Below, piece by piece: positions 47,655 to 55,547 of a DNA stretch of 64,000 nucleotides. The notes beneath the pieces were generated by a model. That model was not told where the DNA came from, ran no database searches, and saw only the letters and a list, made by a program, of their open reading frames with translations. Within the stretch, counting starts at the first letter, position 1. Each line of letters starts with the position of its first letter. Both the position numbers and the translations under genes were made by a program. Origin of the DNA: Parahalioglobus pacificus. Its GTDB lineage: Bacteria; Pseudomonadota; Gammaproteobacteria; Pseudomonadales; Halieaceae. Location of the stretch: positions 186,001-250,000 of the forward strand of contig NZ_BMYM01000001.1 of the NCBI RefSeq assembly GCF_014652275.1, in the 5' to 3' direction.

Positions 47655-48287
47655 ATGGGCGTAGTGACAAAGCGGTCTTCCATGACCTTCTTCTCTGACC
47701 CCAGCAGTCATTACAGCCACAGGGTGCGCATTGTGCTTGCCGAAAAGGGCGTGACAGTGGACCTGATCGAGACGGATTCGGCGCACCCGCCGGCGGAACT
47801 GTCCGAGGTGAACCCCTACAACTCGTTGCCGACACTGGTGGACCGTGAACTCGTGTTGTACGAATCCAAGGTCATGATGGAATACCTCGACGAGCGCTTC
47901 CCCCACCCCCCGTTGTTGCCCGTGTACCCGGTAGCAAGGGCTGAGAGCCGCCTGTTTATCCATCGCATTGAGAAAGATTGGTGCACGCTGGTGGACTCCA
48001 TTCAACACTCCCGCAGCGATAACGTCGTGACCAAGGCGCAGAAAGAGTTGCGGGAAGGCTTGATGGCAATCTCACCCATCTTCACCGAAAAGCCGTTCTT
48101 CATGAGCGAAGAGTTCACGCTGGTGGACTGCTGCATTGCGCCGATTCTCTGGCGCCTGCCTTCATTGGGTGTGGACATTCGCGCGAGCAAGCAGTCCAAG
48201 CCACTGCTGGCGTATATGGACTCGCTGTTCAATCGTGAGGCCTTTCAGGAGAGTCTCTCCGAGCAAGAGCGGGAAATGCGTCTGTAA
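47655..48287 (+). CDS. sspA: Stringent starvation protein A
   Basis: GST-fold protein that binds RNA polymerase and helps stationary-phase and stress transcription. The 210-residue product has the thioredoxin-like start [24 protein letters not shown], ending of the N-domain [33 protein letters not shown] (in parts), and the helical C-domain with [19 protein letters not shown]. It stands between petABC and sspB as in Pseudomonas. Confidence 0.96.
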   Translation: MGVVTKRSSMTFFSDPSSHYSHRVRIVLAEKGVTVDLIETDSAHPPAELSEVNPYNSLPTLVDRELVLYESKVMMEYLDERFPHPPLLPVYPVARAESRLFIHRIEKDWCTLVDSIQHSRSDNVVTKAQKELREGLMAISPIFTEKPFFMSEEFTLVDCCIAPILWRLPSLGVDIRASKQSKPLLAYMDSLFNREAFQESLSEQEREMRL

Positions 48288-48324
48288 GCTCGCAGTTCTT
48301 TACTGGCCATAAGACAGGTACCCG

Positions 48325-48729
48325 GTGACTCCCAGCCGTCCTTACATCATGCGCGCCTTGTACGAGTGGATCGTGGATAACGACTGCACTCCCTACCTGC
48401 TGGTCGATGCAGAGGTGCCAGGTGTGGATGTCCCGCGTCAGTACGTCAAGGATGGCCAGATCGTCCTCAATATCTCGCCGAGTGCCGTGATCGACCTTCA
48501 GATAGGCAATGAGGCAGTGAACTTTAATGGCCGCTTTGGTGGGGTCGCTACCGATATTTTGGTGCCGGTGATCGCTGTGGTTGGGATTTATGCCCGTGAG
48601 AACGGACAGGGAATGGTGTTTGAGCCCGAGGATGAGGACGAAGGCCCGCAACCGCCGGATGATACCCCGCCAGGCCCCGGGTCAAATCAGTCGCGCCTCG
48701 AGCGGCCGTCGCTGAAAGTCGTCAAGTAA
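48325..48729 (+). CDS. sspB: ClpXP adaptor SspB
   Basis: Adaptor that delivers SsrA-tagged proteins to ClpXP. The 134-residue protein has the SsrA-binding domain (RPYIMRALYEWIVDNDCTP, IVLNISPSAVIDLQIGNEAV, FNGRFGG), an acidic flexible linker, and the C-terminal ClpX-binding tail RPSLKVVK, close to the E. coli RPALRVVK. The start is GTG at 48325. It lies 37 nt after sspA. It converges with dolP; no clear terminator is visible between. Confidence 0.96.
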   Translation: MTPSRPYIMRALYEWIVDNDCTPYLLVDAEVPGVDVPRQYVKDGQIVLNISPSAVIDLQIGNEAVNFNGRFGGVATDILVPVIAVVGIYARENGQGMVFEPEDEDEGPQPPDDTPPGPGSNQSRLERPSLKVVK

Positions 48730-48790
48730 CGGCGGCAGTCGCCGCGTAGCGGACCAGGTTCAGCCCACACGGCTTGCTTGGGAACCGCCC

Positions 48791-49366
48791 TCAGGACTCA
48801 ATCAGCTCGAACAGTCGTACCACCCGCTGCACGCCGGATGTATCCGCAGCGACTGCGGCAACACGGTCCGCTTCTTCCTCCGTCACCATGCCCATCAGGT
48901 AAACCACGCCGTTCTCCGTGGTTACATTGACTCTCAATCCCGGCGTGCTACTGCTGCCCAATAACCAGGACTTCACCTTAGTGGTGATCCAGCTGTCGCT
49001 GGTGCGAGTCATCGCCGAACTGGGTGACGCCACTTCAAGTTCATTGTAGATGCGACGGACTTCGCGAATCTTGCGCACTACATCCGTTGCTTTGGCTTTC
49101 AGGTCTTCACTCGCCACTTGGCCGGCAATCAGCACGTAGCCGTTGTGGGCAACCACTACCAGATTCGCTTGATCGAAGCGGTCGTCCGCCGCGCGAATAT
49201 TCACAATCGCCTTGGTTTCTACGCTCTCGTCAGCAATCTGCTGTGACAGGTTGCGCTCTCCCGGGTCATCTTCAATGGCATTCGATTCGAAGCTGGCGAG
49301 GATGCTCCCGCAGCCGCTGAGCATCAGGGAGATCACGAGGAGAGAGACGAGGCGACTCATGAACAT
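48791..49366 (-). CDS. dolP: Outer-membrane BON-domain lipoprotein DolP (YraP)
   Basis: A 191-residue lipoprotein with lipobox LSGC (Cys19) and two BON domains (about residues 45-115 and 125-190). In E. coli DolP binds anionic phospholipid at division sites and supports BAM and amidase activation. Family segments are NLVVVAHNGYVLIAGQV and NGVVYLMGMVTEEEADRVA. The frame starts at ATG 49366; ATG 49360 is an alternative. It follows diaA by 5 nt. Confidence 0.94.
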   Translation of the reverse strand: MFMSRLVSLLVISLMLSGCGSILASFESNAIEDDPGERNLSQQIADESVETKAIVNIRAADDRFDQANLVVVAHNGYVLIAGQVASEDLKAKATDVVRKIREVRRIYNELEVASPSSAMTRTSDSWITTKVKSWLLGSSSTPGLRVNVTTENGVVYLMGMVTEEEADRVAAVAADTSGVQRVVRLFELIES

Positions 49367-49371
49367 GGCAA

Positions 49372-49944
49372 CTAAAACTCCGCACCAAATAGATTGTTTT
49401 CAACCAGGGTCACCAGACAGTTAACCAATCCCGTGTGTAACTCAACGAGATGTTGACGATTGGCCGCCTCAGGCTGTACCCAGGCCTCCATGGCATAGCT
49501 CGTATCTGCGAGTGCCGAGGCCAGCACATTCGACACTGCGATCACGGCCATGTTCCGTTCTCGTGCGGCCGACAGTACCGCCTGCATCGCAGTGCCCCCG
49601 TCTGAAACTACCACAATCAATGAATCCCCTTGCTGTCCTAACGCTCGTGCCTGGTTGGCAGCGCCGGTATCGCTCGCCCCGTTTCCGTGGACAGGGCTCT
49701 CTAGGCGCAGTGCCGGCAGTGCGGGGCGCTCGCGAACCAGCGGTGCCATGAGTTGATCTACGAGCAGGCCGGCAGTGCTTGCATCAGGGCCGCTGCCACA
49801 GACAAGAATTTTGCCATCGGACAGCAGCGTCGCGGTGAGCAAATCAGCCGCTTGCCCTAAATCCTCAGCCACGCCATCCACAGCCATGGCCATGCACTCC
49901 ATGCTGCCCTGAAAGTGGGTCGCGATTTGCTCGTAGTGATCCAT
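49372..49944 (-). CDS. diaA: DnaA-associating SIS-domain protein DiaA
   Basis: A 190-residue SIS-domain protein; E. coli DiaA is a tetramer that loads DnaA at oriC. Related GmhA isomerases share the fold. Typical segments are KILVCGSGPDASTAGLLVDQL, VVVSDGGTAMQAVLSAARERNM and HLVELHTGLVNCLVTLVE. Location between yraN and dolP is the DiaA location in E. coli, which favours DiaA over GmhA. Confidence 0.9.
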   Translation of the reverse strand: MDHYEQIATHFQGSMECMAMAVDGVAEDLGQAADLLTATLLSDGKILVCGSGPDASTAGLLVDQLMAPLVRERPALPALRLESPVHGNGASDTGAANQARALGQQGDSLIVVVSDGGTAMQAVLSAARERNMAVIAVSNVLASALADTSYAMEAWVQPEAANRQHLVELHTGLVNCLVTLVENNLFGAEF

Positions 49945-49964
49945 TGGTGGCCTATATCGGGCTG

Positions 49965-50321
49965 CTAATCAAAGGCTGCCCGAATCCAGGTGGGCGTTGC
50001 GGGCGCTCCGGATTGTGGCGGTTCGAAGGTGACGAGGTCAAATCTGCAGGGCATGTTTGTGTGTTGCACATTGCTCAGTAGAAAGTGCTGCGCGCAGCGG
50101 CGGATCTTTTGCTGTTTGCGCCAGGTAACGCTGTCAGCAGGTGAGCCATAGCGACTGTGTTTGCGCGCGCGGACTTCCACAAAGACGAGGACGCCGCGCT
50201 CCCGCACGATGATATCGATTTCACCCAGTTTGCAGCGATAGTTTCGTGCCAGGACTTCACAGCCCTGCCGCATTAGGTGCTCTGTGGCCCGTGCTTCGTA
50301 GACGTCGCCGAGCAGTTTCAT
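49965..50321 (-). CDS. yraN: YraN/UPF0102-family nuclease-like protein
   Basis: A 118-residue protein with the endonuclease-like core of UPF0102: EARATEHLMRQGCEVLARN, KLGEIDIIVRERGVLVFVEVRARK, a pattern shared with Holliday-junction resolvase-like folds (E-x-D...ExK-type). The true activity is unknown. It lies between lpoA and diaA, its conserved place. Confidence 0.94.
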   Translation of the reverse strand: MKLLGDVYEARATEHLMRQGCEVLARNYRCKLGEIDIIVRERGVLVFVEVRARKHSRYGSPADSVTWRKQQKIRRCAQHFLLSNVQHTNMPCRFDLVTFEPPQSGAPATPTWIRAAFD

Positions 50322-50350
50322 GGTGGCCCCCTATCGGGTGCCACATTAAC

Positions 50351-52180
50351 TCACTGTGCGGTGAGGCTGCCGCCCTCAAATGTGGCCAACTGTGTTTCGC
50401 GGGTGATGGCCCCCTTAGGCCCCAGGCGCAGTAAGCCAGTGTCGCCGCGCAACAGGAAATCGCTGCCTGCGTTCAATTGTGGATAGCGCTGTTGCAGTTT
50501 AAACGCGTCTGCGCCCAGAGCGTTCAATCTCGGGTAACTGTCGCTGCCTGTATCACCGGCGGCAATGGCGACGCGAGCCTCGGGATTGGCGCCAAGCAGC
50601 CACGGTGCCTCTACCATGTTAATGCCGTCCAGGTCCCTGTCCCGATTATCGGGGATGCCGCTGTACACGCTGGAGGTTGCATATACCGGCAGGTCGCCGG
50701 CGTAGTGAAAGGCAAGGAGCGGCTTGATTGACCGTGCGTCTGCGCCGGATCTGGCCAGCAGGAAAACGACGTCAATGTCGTCTCTTCGGCGGGCTGTGAA
50801 CTCAACGTTGGTGGCCAGCATGTCCCGAACATCGCGCGCGCGCTGCTCGCTGTCGTCTAAACGCAATGCGGTTTTTAGCGCGCCGGAGTGGCTGGCCTGA
50901 TTGGTGTAGGTGGCATTGGCAGCAACAGCGCCGCCCAGCGCTCGCCAGCGATTAGCCACAGTGCGCGCCTGATTATTCCCCCATTCGCCAGAGGGGCGCA
51001 CAATCAGGGCTCTGCGCAGCCCTTGACCGTATGCCCGTTTGGCGAGGGTGTCGGCATCGTCGTCGGCGGCAAGTGCCAGTTGAATAAGGGTGCCGGGGTC
51101 GCCGGTAATCGGGGCTTCAGCACGGTTGAGCGTGAGCAGTGGTACCGGGCGCTGCGGTAGCTGGGATAACTCATCGACCGAAGCGCGGTTAAGCGGCCCA
51201 ACAACAATGTCCGCGCCTCGGCTCACTGCGTCTTGATAGGCAGCGCTGGCCGTGGAATATAAGCCGGTGTCGATAATCATTACAGTCTGGGTGCTCAAGC
51301 CCTGGGCGCGTGCCTCGTAATAGTTGGCCAGAAATCCGTCCCTGACGGCTTTGGCAGCGGGAGCGAGCCGACCGCCCAGAGGCAGCATGAGTGCGATGCT
51401 TTGAGTAGGCTGCTGCTCAACTAACCATTGATCGACGCCGCCCCCTAGCGGGTCTGCAGCGGGATGACCCGGGTGGCGCATCAGCCACTGGTCATAGCCC
51501 GTGCGAACTGCATCGGAGGATAGACGGCTATCGGTAGTGACGATTGCCAGGTCTAGCCAGGCGCGCCATTCGCTATCCGGTGTCACCTCGCGTGCCCGGC
51601 GCAAGTCGTCAAGCGAGATGCTGTAGAGGTCTTGCCACAGCTGTTGCCGGATTTGCAGTTGGGACGCCTCGTCGCCGCCGAGTATTAGCCGCTCCGCACC
51701 TATCTGGGCTGCAATAAGGCTGTCGCCTGCCATCGAGTGGCGCTCATGCTGCAGGCTGAGTATCCGATCGCTGATAGCGGGCGCTGTTTCGCTGCGGGAC
51801 AGGCCTAGCAGCGCGTCTTCCATGGCGCCCACATTACCGAGTTGCCAAGCAATGCGCGCGCGCAAATAGGCGAGATAGTCTTCATCGTCCGGCGTCATCG
51901 GCTGCGCTGACAGCTCGGCCAGGCTGGCTTCCGCGCCCCGCCAGTCCCTCTGGGCCAGTGCTGTTTCAGCCTCGCCAAACAGGGCGGAGTATTCCGATGG
52001 GGGCAGTTGTAGCGGTGCAGTGCTGTCGATTTCAACCACTCGAATCGGCGAGGTGATGCCGCCTCGCTGCGCGGTGGGTGTGTCAGGAGCGGTTGCGCAG
52101 GCGGTGATGAGCAATCCCGGCAGCGCGAGCACTGCGAGGCGTTTGACACAGCGTGGGAAGCTAGGCGAGCGCAATGGCAT
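50351..52180 (-). CDS. lpoA: Outer-membrane lipoprotein LpoA, activator of penicillin-binding protein
   Basis: LpoA reaches from the outer membrane to activate PBP1a peptidoglycan synthesis. The 609-residue precursor has a lipobox ITAC, an N-terminal TPR-like domain, then a periplasmic-binding-protein-like C-domain (SIALMLPLGGRLAPAAKAVRDG, GADIVVGPLNRASVDEL, VAIAAGDTGSDSYPRLNAL). I chose the ATG at 52180, which begins the signal peptide; a longer frame reaching 52267 overlaps rsmI. It is divergent from rsmI with about 60 bp between. Confidence 0.93.
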   Translation of the reverse strand: MPLRSPSFPRCVKRLAVLALPGLLITACATAPDTPTAQRGGITSPIRVVEIDSTAPLQLPPSEYSALFGEAETALAQRDWRGAEASLAELSAQPMTPDDEDYLAYLRARIAWQLGNVGAMEDALLGLSRSETAPAISDRILSLQHERHSMAGDSLIAAQIGAERLILGGDEASQLQIRQQLWQDLYSISLDDLRRAREVTPDSEWRAWLDLAIVTTDSRLSSDAVRTGYDQWLMRHPGHPAADPLGGGVDQWLVEQQPTQSIALMLPLGGRLAPAAKAVRDGFLANYYEARAQGLSTQTVMIIDTGLYSTASAAYQDAVSRGADIVVGPLNRASVDELSQLPQRPVPLLTLNRAEAPITGDPGTLIQLALAADDDADTLAKRAYGQGLRRALIVRPSGEWGNNQARTVANRWRALGGAVAANATYTNQASHSGALKTALRLDDSEQRARDVRDMLATNVEFTARRRDDIDVVFLLARSGADARSIKPLLAFHYAGDLPVYATSSVYSGIPDNRDRDLDGINMVEAPWLLGANPEARVAIAAGDTGSDSYPRLNALGADAFKLQQRYPQLNAGSDFLLRGDTGLLRLGPKGAITRETQLATFEGGSLTAQ

Positions 52181-52239
52181 GGTATCCTTTACAGAGTCGT
52201 GCGGTGATGTCCGCACCATTATAAGGATAAGGCTGCCCG

Positions 52240-53073
52240 TTGGAATCAGGACTGTATATCGTAGCAACCCCGATCGGAAATCTGGGGGATATCAGCGCGC
52301 GGGCGCTGGACGTGCTTGGTGCAGCCAGTCTGGTTGCCGCCGAAGATACACGCCACAGTCAGCGACTGCTTAACCACTTTGCCATTGAGACATCCCTGAT
52401 CCCCTATCACGAGCATTCGGGCGCGCAAAACGCACAGCTTATCCTCCGAGAAGTCTCGGAAGGTGGGGTCGTCGCGCTAATCTCAGATGCGGGTACTCCC
52501 CTCATTTCAGACCCCGGTTACAAGTTGGTCCGGGATGCCCAGGACCTCGGGCTCGCCGTTGTACCCGTGCCTGGCGCCTGCGCCGCAGTGGCGGCATTGA
52601 GTGTGGCTGGGCAGCCAACCGACCGCTTTCTGTTCTGTGGCTTTTTGCCGGCAAAGGAGGGCGCGCGAGCTCAGGCAATCAGTGCGCTACAGCATGAGTC
52701 GGCAACTTTGGTGTTTTATGAGGCCCCTCACAGAGTCTTGGCAACTTTAGAGTCATTGAGTGTTTGCCTAGGGGGTGAGCGTGAAGCCACCTTGGTGCGT
52801 GAGATCAGCAAGGCATTCGAAACAGTACGCAGAGCGAGCCTTGCCGAGTTAAGTGAATTTGCGCGCGCAGATGCCAACCAGCAGCGTGGAGAAATTGTCT
52901 TGGTTGTGCAGGGTTATCAGGGCGAGGAAGCTGTGTCGCCGGAGTTACTGCAATTGCTGGAATCCATGGCGGAATATATGCCGGGTAAGCGTGCGGCAGC
53001 ACTCTTGGCGCAGTACAGCGGTCAACGAAAAAACCAGCTGTACCAACACCTGCTGGACCAGAAAGACGATTGA
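52240..53073 (+). CDS. rsmI: 16S rRNA (cytidine-1402 2'-O) methyltransferase RsmI
   Basis: SAM-dependent methyltransferase of the tetrapyrrole-methylase fold; tunes P-site decoding. The 277-residue product has GLYIVATPIGNLGDISARAL, AAEDTRHSQRLLNHF, ALISDAGTPLISDPGYKLV and a C-terminal domain KRAAALLAQYSGQRKNQLY. The start is a TTG at 52240. The rnpB promoter begins within 8 nt of its stop. Confidence 0.96.
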   Translation: MESGLYIVATPIGNLGDISARALDVLGAASLVAAEDTRHSQRLLNHFAIETSLIPYHEHSGAQNAQLILREVSEGGVVALISDAGTPLISDPGYKLVRDAQDLGLAVVPVPGACAAVAALSVAGQPTDRFLFCGFLPAKEGARAQAISALQHESATLVFYEAPHRVLATLESLSVCLGGEREATLVREISKAFETVRRASLAELSEFARADANQQRGEIVLVVQGYQGEEAVSPELLQLLESMAEYMPGKRAAALLAQYSGQRKNQLYQHLLDQKDD

Positions 53074-53080
53074 ATCATCC

Positions 53081-53109
53081 TTGAGTGGCTCCCTCGCAAC
53101 CGGTATGCT
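53081..53109 (+). promoter_or_regulatory. Probable sigma-70 promoter of rnpB
   Basis: TTGAGT (53081-53086) and TATGCT (53104-53109) are 17 nt apart. The expected start, about 7-9 nt later, coincides with the 5' end of the RNase P RNA. Confidence 0.7.
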
Positions 53110-53117
53110 CCGCCGCC

Positions 53118-53485
53118 GGAGTGAGTCAGGCGATCGCTCCCGATGTATTTCGGGGGAGGAAAGTCCGGGCTCCGAAGGGCAGGGTGCCAGGTAACGCCTG
53201 GGGGGCGCGAGCCCACGGAAAGTGCAGCAGAAAGGAAACCGCCTCGATTCACTGGTTGCGGCTCGCCGCAATCAGCGGGGTAAGGGTGAAAAGGTGCGGT
53301 AAGAGCGCACCGCGTGACTGGTAACAGGCACGGCGATGGTAAACCCCACCCGGAGCAAGACCAAATAGGAACCCGTTAGCTGTGGCCCGCAGTGGGTTCG
53401 GGTAGGTCGCTTCAGGCAGACGGCGACGTCTGTCGCAGATGAATGGTCGTCCACGACAGAACCCGGCTTATCGACTCACTCCTTT
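53118..53485 (+). ncRNA. rnpB: RNase P RNA, bacterial class A
   Basis: Catalytic RNA that removes tRNA 5' leaders. Universal blocks are present: GAGGAAAGTCCGGGCTCC, GGGCAGGGTGCCAGGTAACG, GTAAGGGTGAAAAGGTGCGG, GGTAAGAGCGCACCG, CGGAGCAAGACCAAATAGG and ACGACAGAACCCGGCTTATC. The ends are set by P1: GGAGTGAGTC (53118-53127) with GACTCACTCC (53473-53482). The location between rsmI and mraZ is the Pseudomonas one. Confidence 0.97.
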
Positions 53486-53487
53486 AT

Positions 53488-53548
53488 GCCCCGGTCGGCG
53501 GTTTGCCCCGTCGACCGGGCACCTTCTGCGCAAAAATGCGCCCTTTTT
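53488..53548 (+). terminator. Two hairpins after rnpB, the second terminator-like
   Basis: A GC-rich imperfect hairpin (53488-53520, GCCC/GGGC arms) is followed by GCGCA aaaa TGCGC (53528-53541) and CCTTTTT (to 53548). The second is a plausible rho-independent terminator for rnpB. From here to the mraZ promoters (53549-53668) the DNA is AT-rich; I see no gene in it. Confidence 0.6.
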
Positions 53549-53668
53549 CTCCTTCTTAGATCGTTTTCACCTAATAACGGTGCCCTGAAATAATCATTTC
53601 AAAGCACAACTTAAAGTAAATCCTCAGGAGGTGGTGTTATCGGCCTGTTTTAATGCAGATTTTAAGCC

Positions 53669-53698
53669 TTGAAAACAGGATAATTCCACCCCTAAAAT
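53669..53698 (+). promoter_or_regulatory. Upstream candidate promoter of the dcw cluster
   Basis: TTGAAA (53669-53674) and TAAAAT (53693-53698) are 18 nt apart. It is about 75 bp upstream of a second, better promoter, so mraZ may have tandem promoters. Confidence 0.5.
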
Positions 53699-53743
53699 GC
53701 GCGTAATCTACTGAATTTACAGCACTTTTTTAGTTTTATCGCC

Positions 53744-53773
53744 TTGACAGTCCTTCCTGTGCAGACCTATAGT
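53744..53773 (+). promoter_or_regulatory. Main mraZ (dcw cluster) promoter
   Basis: A perfect TTGACA (53744-53749) and TATAGT (53768-53773) lie 18 nt apart. The predicted start near 53780 falls at the first MraZ box. Confidence 0.75.
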
Positions 53774-53780
53774 GTCGAAA

Positions 53781-53820
53781 AGTGGAGATAAGTGGATAAA
53801 TCTGGTTTTTTGTGGGAACA
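53781..53820 (+). promoter_or_regulatory. MraZ operator: four TGG boxes at 10-bp spacing
   Basis: TGG recurs at 53783, 53793, 53803 and 53813 in the units AGTGGAGATA, AGTGGATAAA, TCTGGTTTTT and TGTGGGAACA. MraZ in E. coli and other species binds such direct repeats with 10-bp period just after the mraZ promoter and represses the cluster. Confidence 0.8.
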
Positions 53821-53847
53821 AGAGCCAGATGAGTGGGGAAAGCTGGC

Positions 53848-54303
53848 GTGTTTCGCGGAGTGCAGCACATCAACATGGACAGCAAGGGGCGCCTGGCGAT
53901 CCCCTCGCGTCAGCGTGAGCCTCTGAACGCCCTTTGTGACGGCCAGATTGTCGTGACTATCGATACCCAGACGTCCTGTCTGGTTATTTACCCGTTGCCC
54001 GAGTGGGAGCGCATTGAGCAAGACCTGCAAGCCCTGCCTGACCTAAATACTGGTGTGAAGCGGTTCAAACGGCTGTTGCTGGGCTATGCCACTGACCTCG
54101 AGTTGGACGGCAATGGCAGGTTGCTGCTGCCGCAGCCGCTGCGTGACTACGCTGCGCTGGATAAAAAACTGGTGCTGGTGGGTCAGGGCAAAAAACTGGA
54201 GCTTTGGGCAGAAAACCTCTGGATGGACGAGCGCGATAAGGCGCTTGAGGTGGCTGGCCCTGAGGCTGAACTACCCGACGAACTTCTGACGCTGACCCTG
54301 TAG
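53848..54303 (+). CDS. mraZ: Transcriptional regulator MraZ
   Basis: AbrB-like, ring-forming DNA-binding protein, first gene of the dcw cluster and its repressor. The 151-residue protein starts (M)FRGVQHINMDSKGRLAIPSR and has a second repeat LELDGNGRLLLPQPLRDYA; both carry the DxxGR signature. I chose the GTG at 53848, which matches E. coli MFRG; an in-frame GTG at 53833 adds five residues made from the ribosome-binding site. The operator is 28 bp upstream. Confidence 0.95.
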   Translation: MFRGVQHINMDSKGRLAIPSRQREPLNALCDGQIVVTIDTQTSCLVIYPLPEWERIEQDLQALPDLNTGVKRFKRLLLGYATDLELDGNGRLLLPQPLRDYAALDKKLVLVGQGKKLELWAENLWMDERDKALEVAGPEAELPDELLTLTL

Positions 54304-54312
54304 GTGGGCGCG

Positions 54313-55230
54313 ATGCATGAAACAGTGCTGTTACGAGAGGCCGTGGAGGCTCTGGTGACGACACCCGGCGGCATGTATGTCGACGGCACCTTCGGTCGCG
54401 GTGGTCACACGACTCAGGTGCTGGAGGCGCTCTCAGACAGCGGTTCTGTACTTGCGATCGATAAAGACCCTGAGGCCGCTGACGTTGCCGCGAAAATGCA
54501 GTCTACCGATCCGCGGTTAGCGTTTTTTCATGGCTCATTCGCTGACCTGCCTGCGGCATTGGCGCAACAGGGTGTGGCGCAGGTGGATGGGATTTTGCTG
54601 GATCTAGGCGTCTCCAGTCCGCAGCTGGATCAGGCGCAGCGCGGTTTCAGCTTCCAGGCCGACGGCCCGCTCGACATGCGTATGGACACAACTCGCGGCG
54701 CTACGGCAGCCCAGTGGCTTGCGAGCGCAGAGCAGGATGAGATCAGCGCAGTGCTCAAGGATTACGGCGAAGAGCGCTTTGCCAAGCGAATTGCCGCCGC
54801 CATTGTGGAGGCGCGATCCGAGCAGCCTCTGGAAACAACCGCGCAGCTCGCCAAGGTGGTTAGCGAGGCGAATCCGCGCTGGGAGAAGCACAAACACCCC
54901 GCGACTCGCGCCTTTCAGGCCATTCGCATTCGCGTGAACCGTGAGCTGGATGATCTGCAGCAACTGCTGGATGTGGCTGTGGACCTTCTGACCGTTGGTG
55001 GGAGGCTTGTAGTGATTAGCTTTCACTCGCTTGAGGATCGCATGGTGAAACGCTACATGCGTGATATGGCGCGGGGGAAGTCATTGCCGCGGGGTGTGCC
55101 TGTGACCGAAGCGGACCTCGATCGCCGCCTCAAGCTGGTGGGGAAGGCCGTGAAGGCGGGTGCAGAAGAGTTGGCTGCTAACCCTCGTTCTCGCAGTGCG
55201 GTAATGCGAGTCGCGGAGAAAATCGCATGA
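54313..55230 (+). CDS. rsmH: 16S rRNA (cytosine-1402 N4) methyltransferase RsmH
   Basis: Methylates C1402 of 16S rRNA, the same base as RsmI, whose gene is 2 kb upstream. The 305-residue protein shows [30 protein letters not shown] (SAM site), [29 protein letters not shown] and [20 protein letters not shown] chose the ATG at 54313; a GTG three codons upstream directly after the mraZ stop is possible. It overlaps ftsL by 4 nt. Confidence 0.97.
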   Translation: MHETVLLREAVEALVTTPGGMYVDGTFGRGGHTTQVLEALSDSGSVLAIDKDPEAADVAAKMQSTDPRLAFFHGSFADLPAALAQQGVAQVDGILLDLGVSSPQLDQAQRGFSFQADGPLDMRMDTTRGATAAQWLASAEQDEISAVLKDYGEERFAKRIAAAIVEARSEQPLETTAQLAKVVSEANPRWEKHKHPATRAFQAIRIRVNRELDDLQQLLDVAVDLLTVGGRLVVISFHSLEDRMVKRYMRDMARGKSLPRGVPVTEADLDRRLKLVGKAVKAGAEELAANPRSRSAVMRVAEKIA

Positions 55231-55547
55231 GTCGCCGACAGGCCACGGTAACTGCGCCTGCTATCGTCGCTGGCCCGGCGCTTCGGGACACCTTGTTACT
55301 CGCTGCCGTTCTGGCGGCCGTTCTTGTTTCCTGCCTTGCCGTCATTCGCTCCTCCCATGCCTGTCGCCAGCTGTATGCACAACTGCAGTCATTGGAGGCG
55401 ACGCGTTGGCACCTGCAGGAGGACTACAGTCGCCTGTTGTTGGAGCAGAGCACCTGGGCTTCTCACCACAGGGTAGAGCAGGTGGCGGCAGATGATCTGG
55501 GAATGCGTGCCCCTTCGATGGCGTATCGCGCGGTGGTGGAGCAGTGA
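55227..55547 (+). CDS. ftsL: Cell division protein FtsL
   Basis: A 106-residue bitopic protein: cytoplasmic start, one membrane helix (about 23-42) and a periplasmic leucine-zipper-like helix ([18 protein letters not shown]), ending [16 protein letters not shown], the usual FtsL end. It joins FtsB and FtsQ to switch on FtsW-FtsI. It overlaps rsmH and ftsI by 4 nt each (ATGA, GTGA). Confidence 0.93.
   Translation: MSRRQATVTAPAIVAGPALRDTLLLAAVLAAVLVSCLAVIRSSHACRQLYAQLQSLEATRWHLQEDYSRLLLEQSTWASHHRVEQVAADDLGMRAPSMAYRAVVEQ

Noticed and set aside
47136-48008. A 290-codon minus-strand frame across the petBC end and sspA
   Set aside because: It crosses a clear terminator and lies opposite two conserved genes; its composition looks like antisense.
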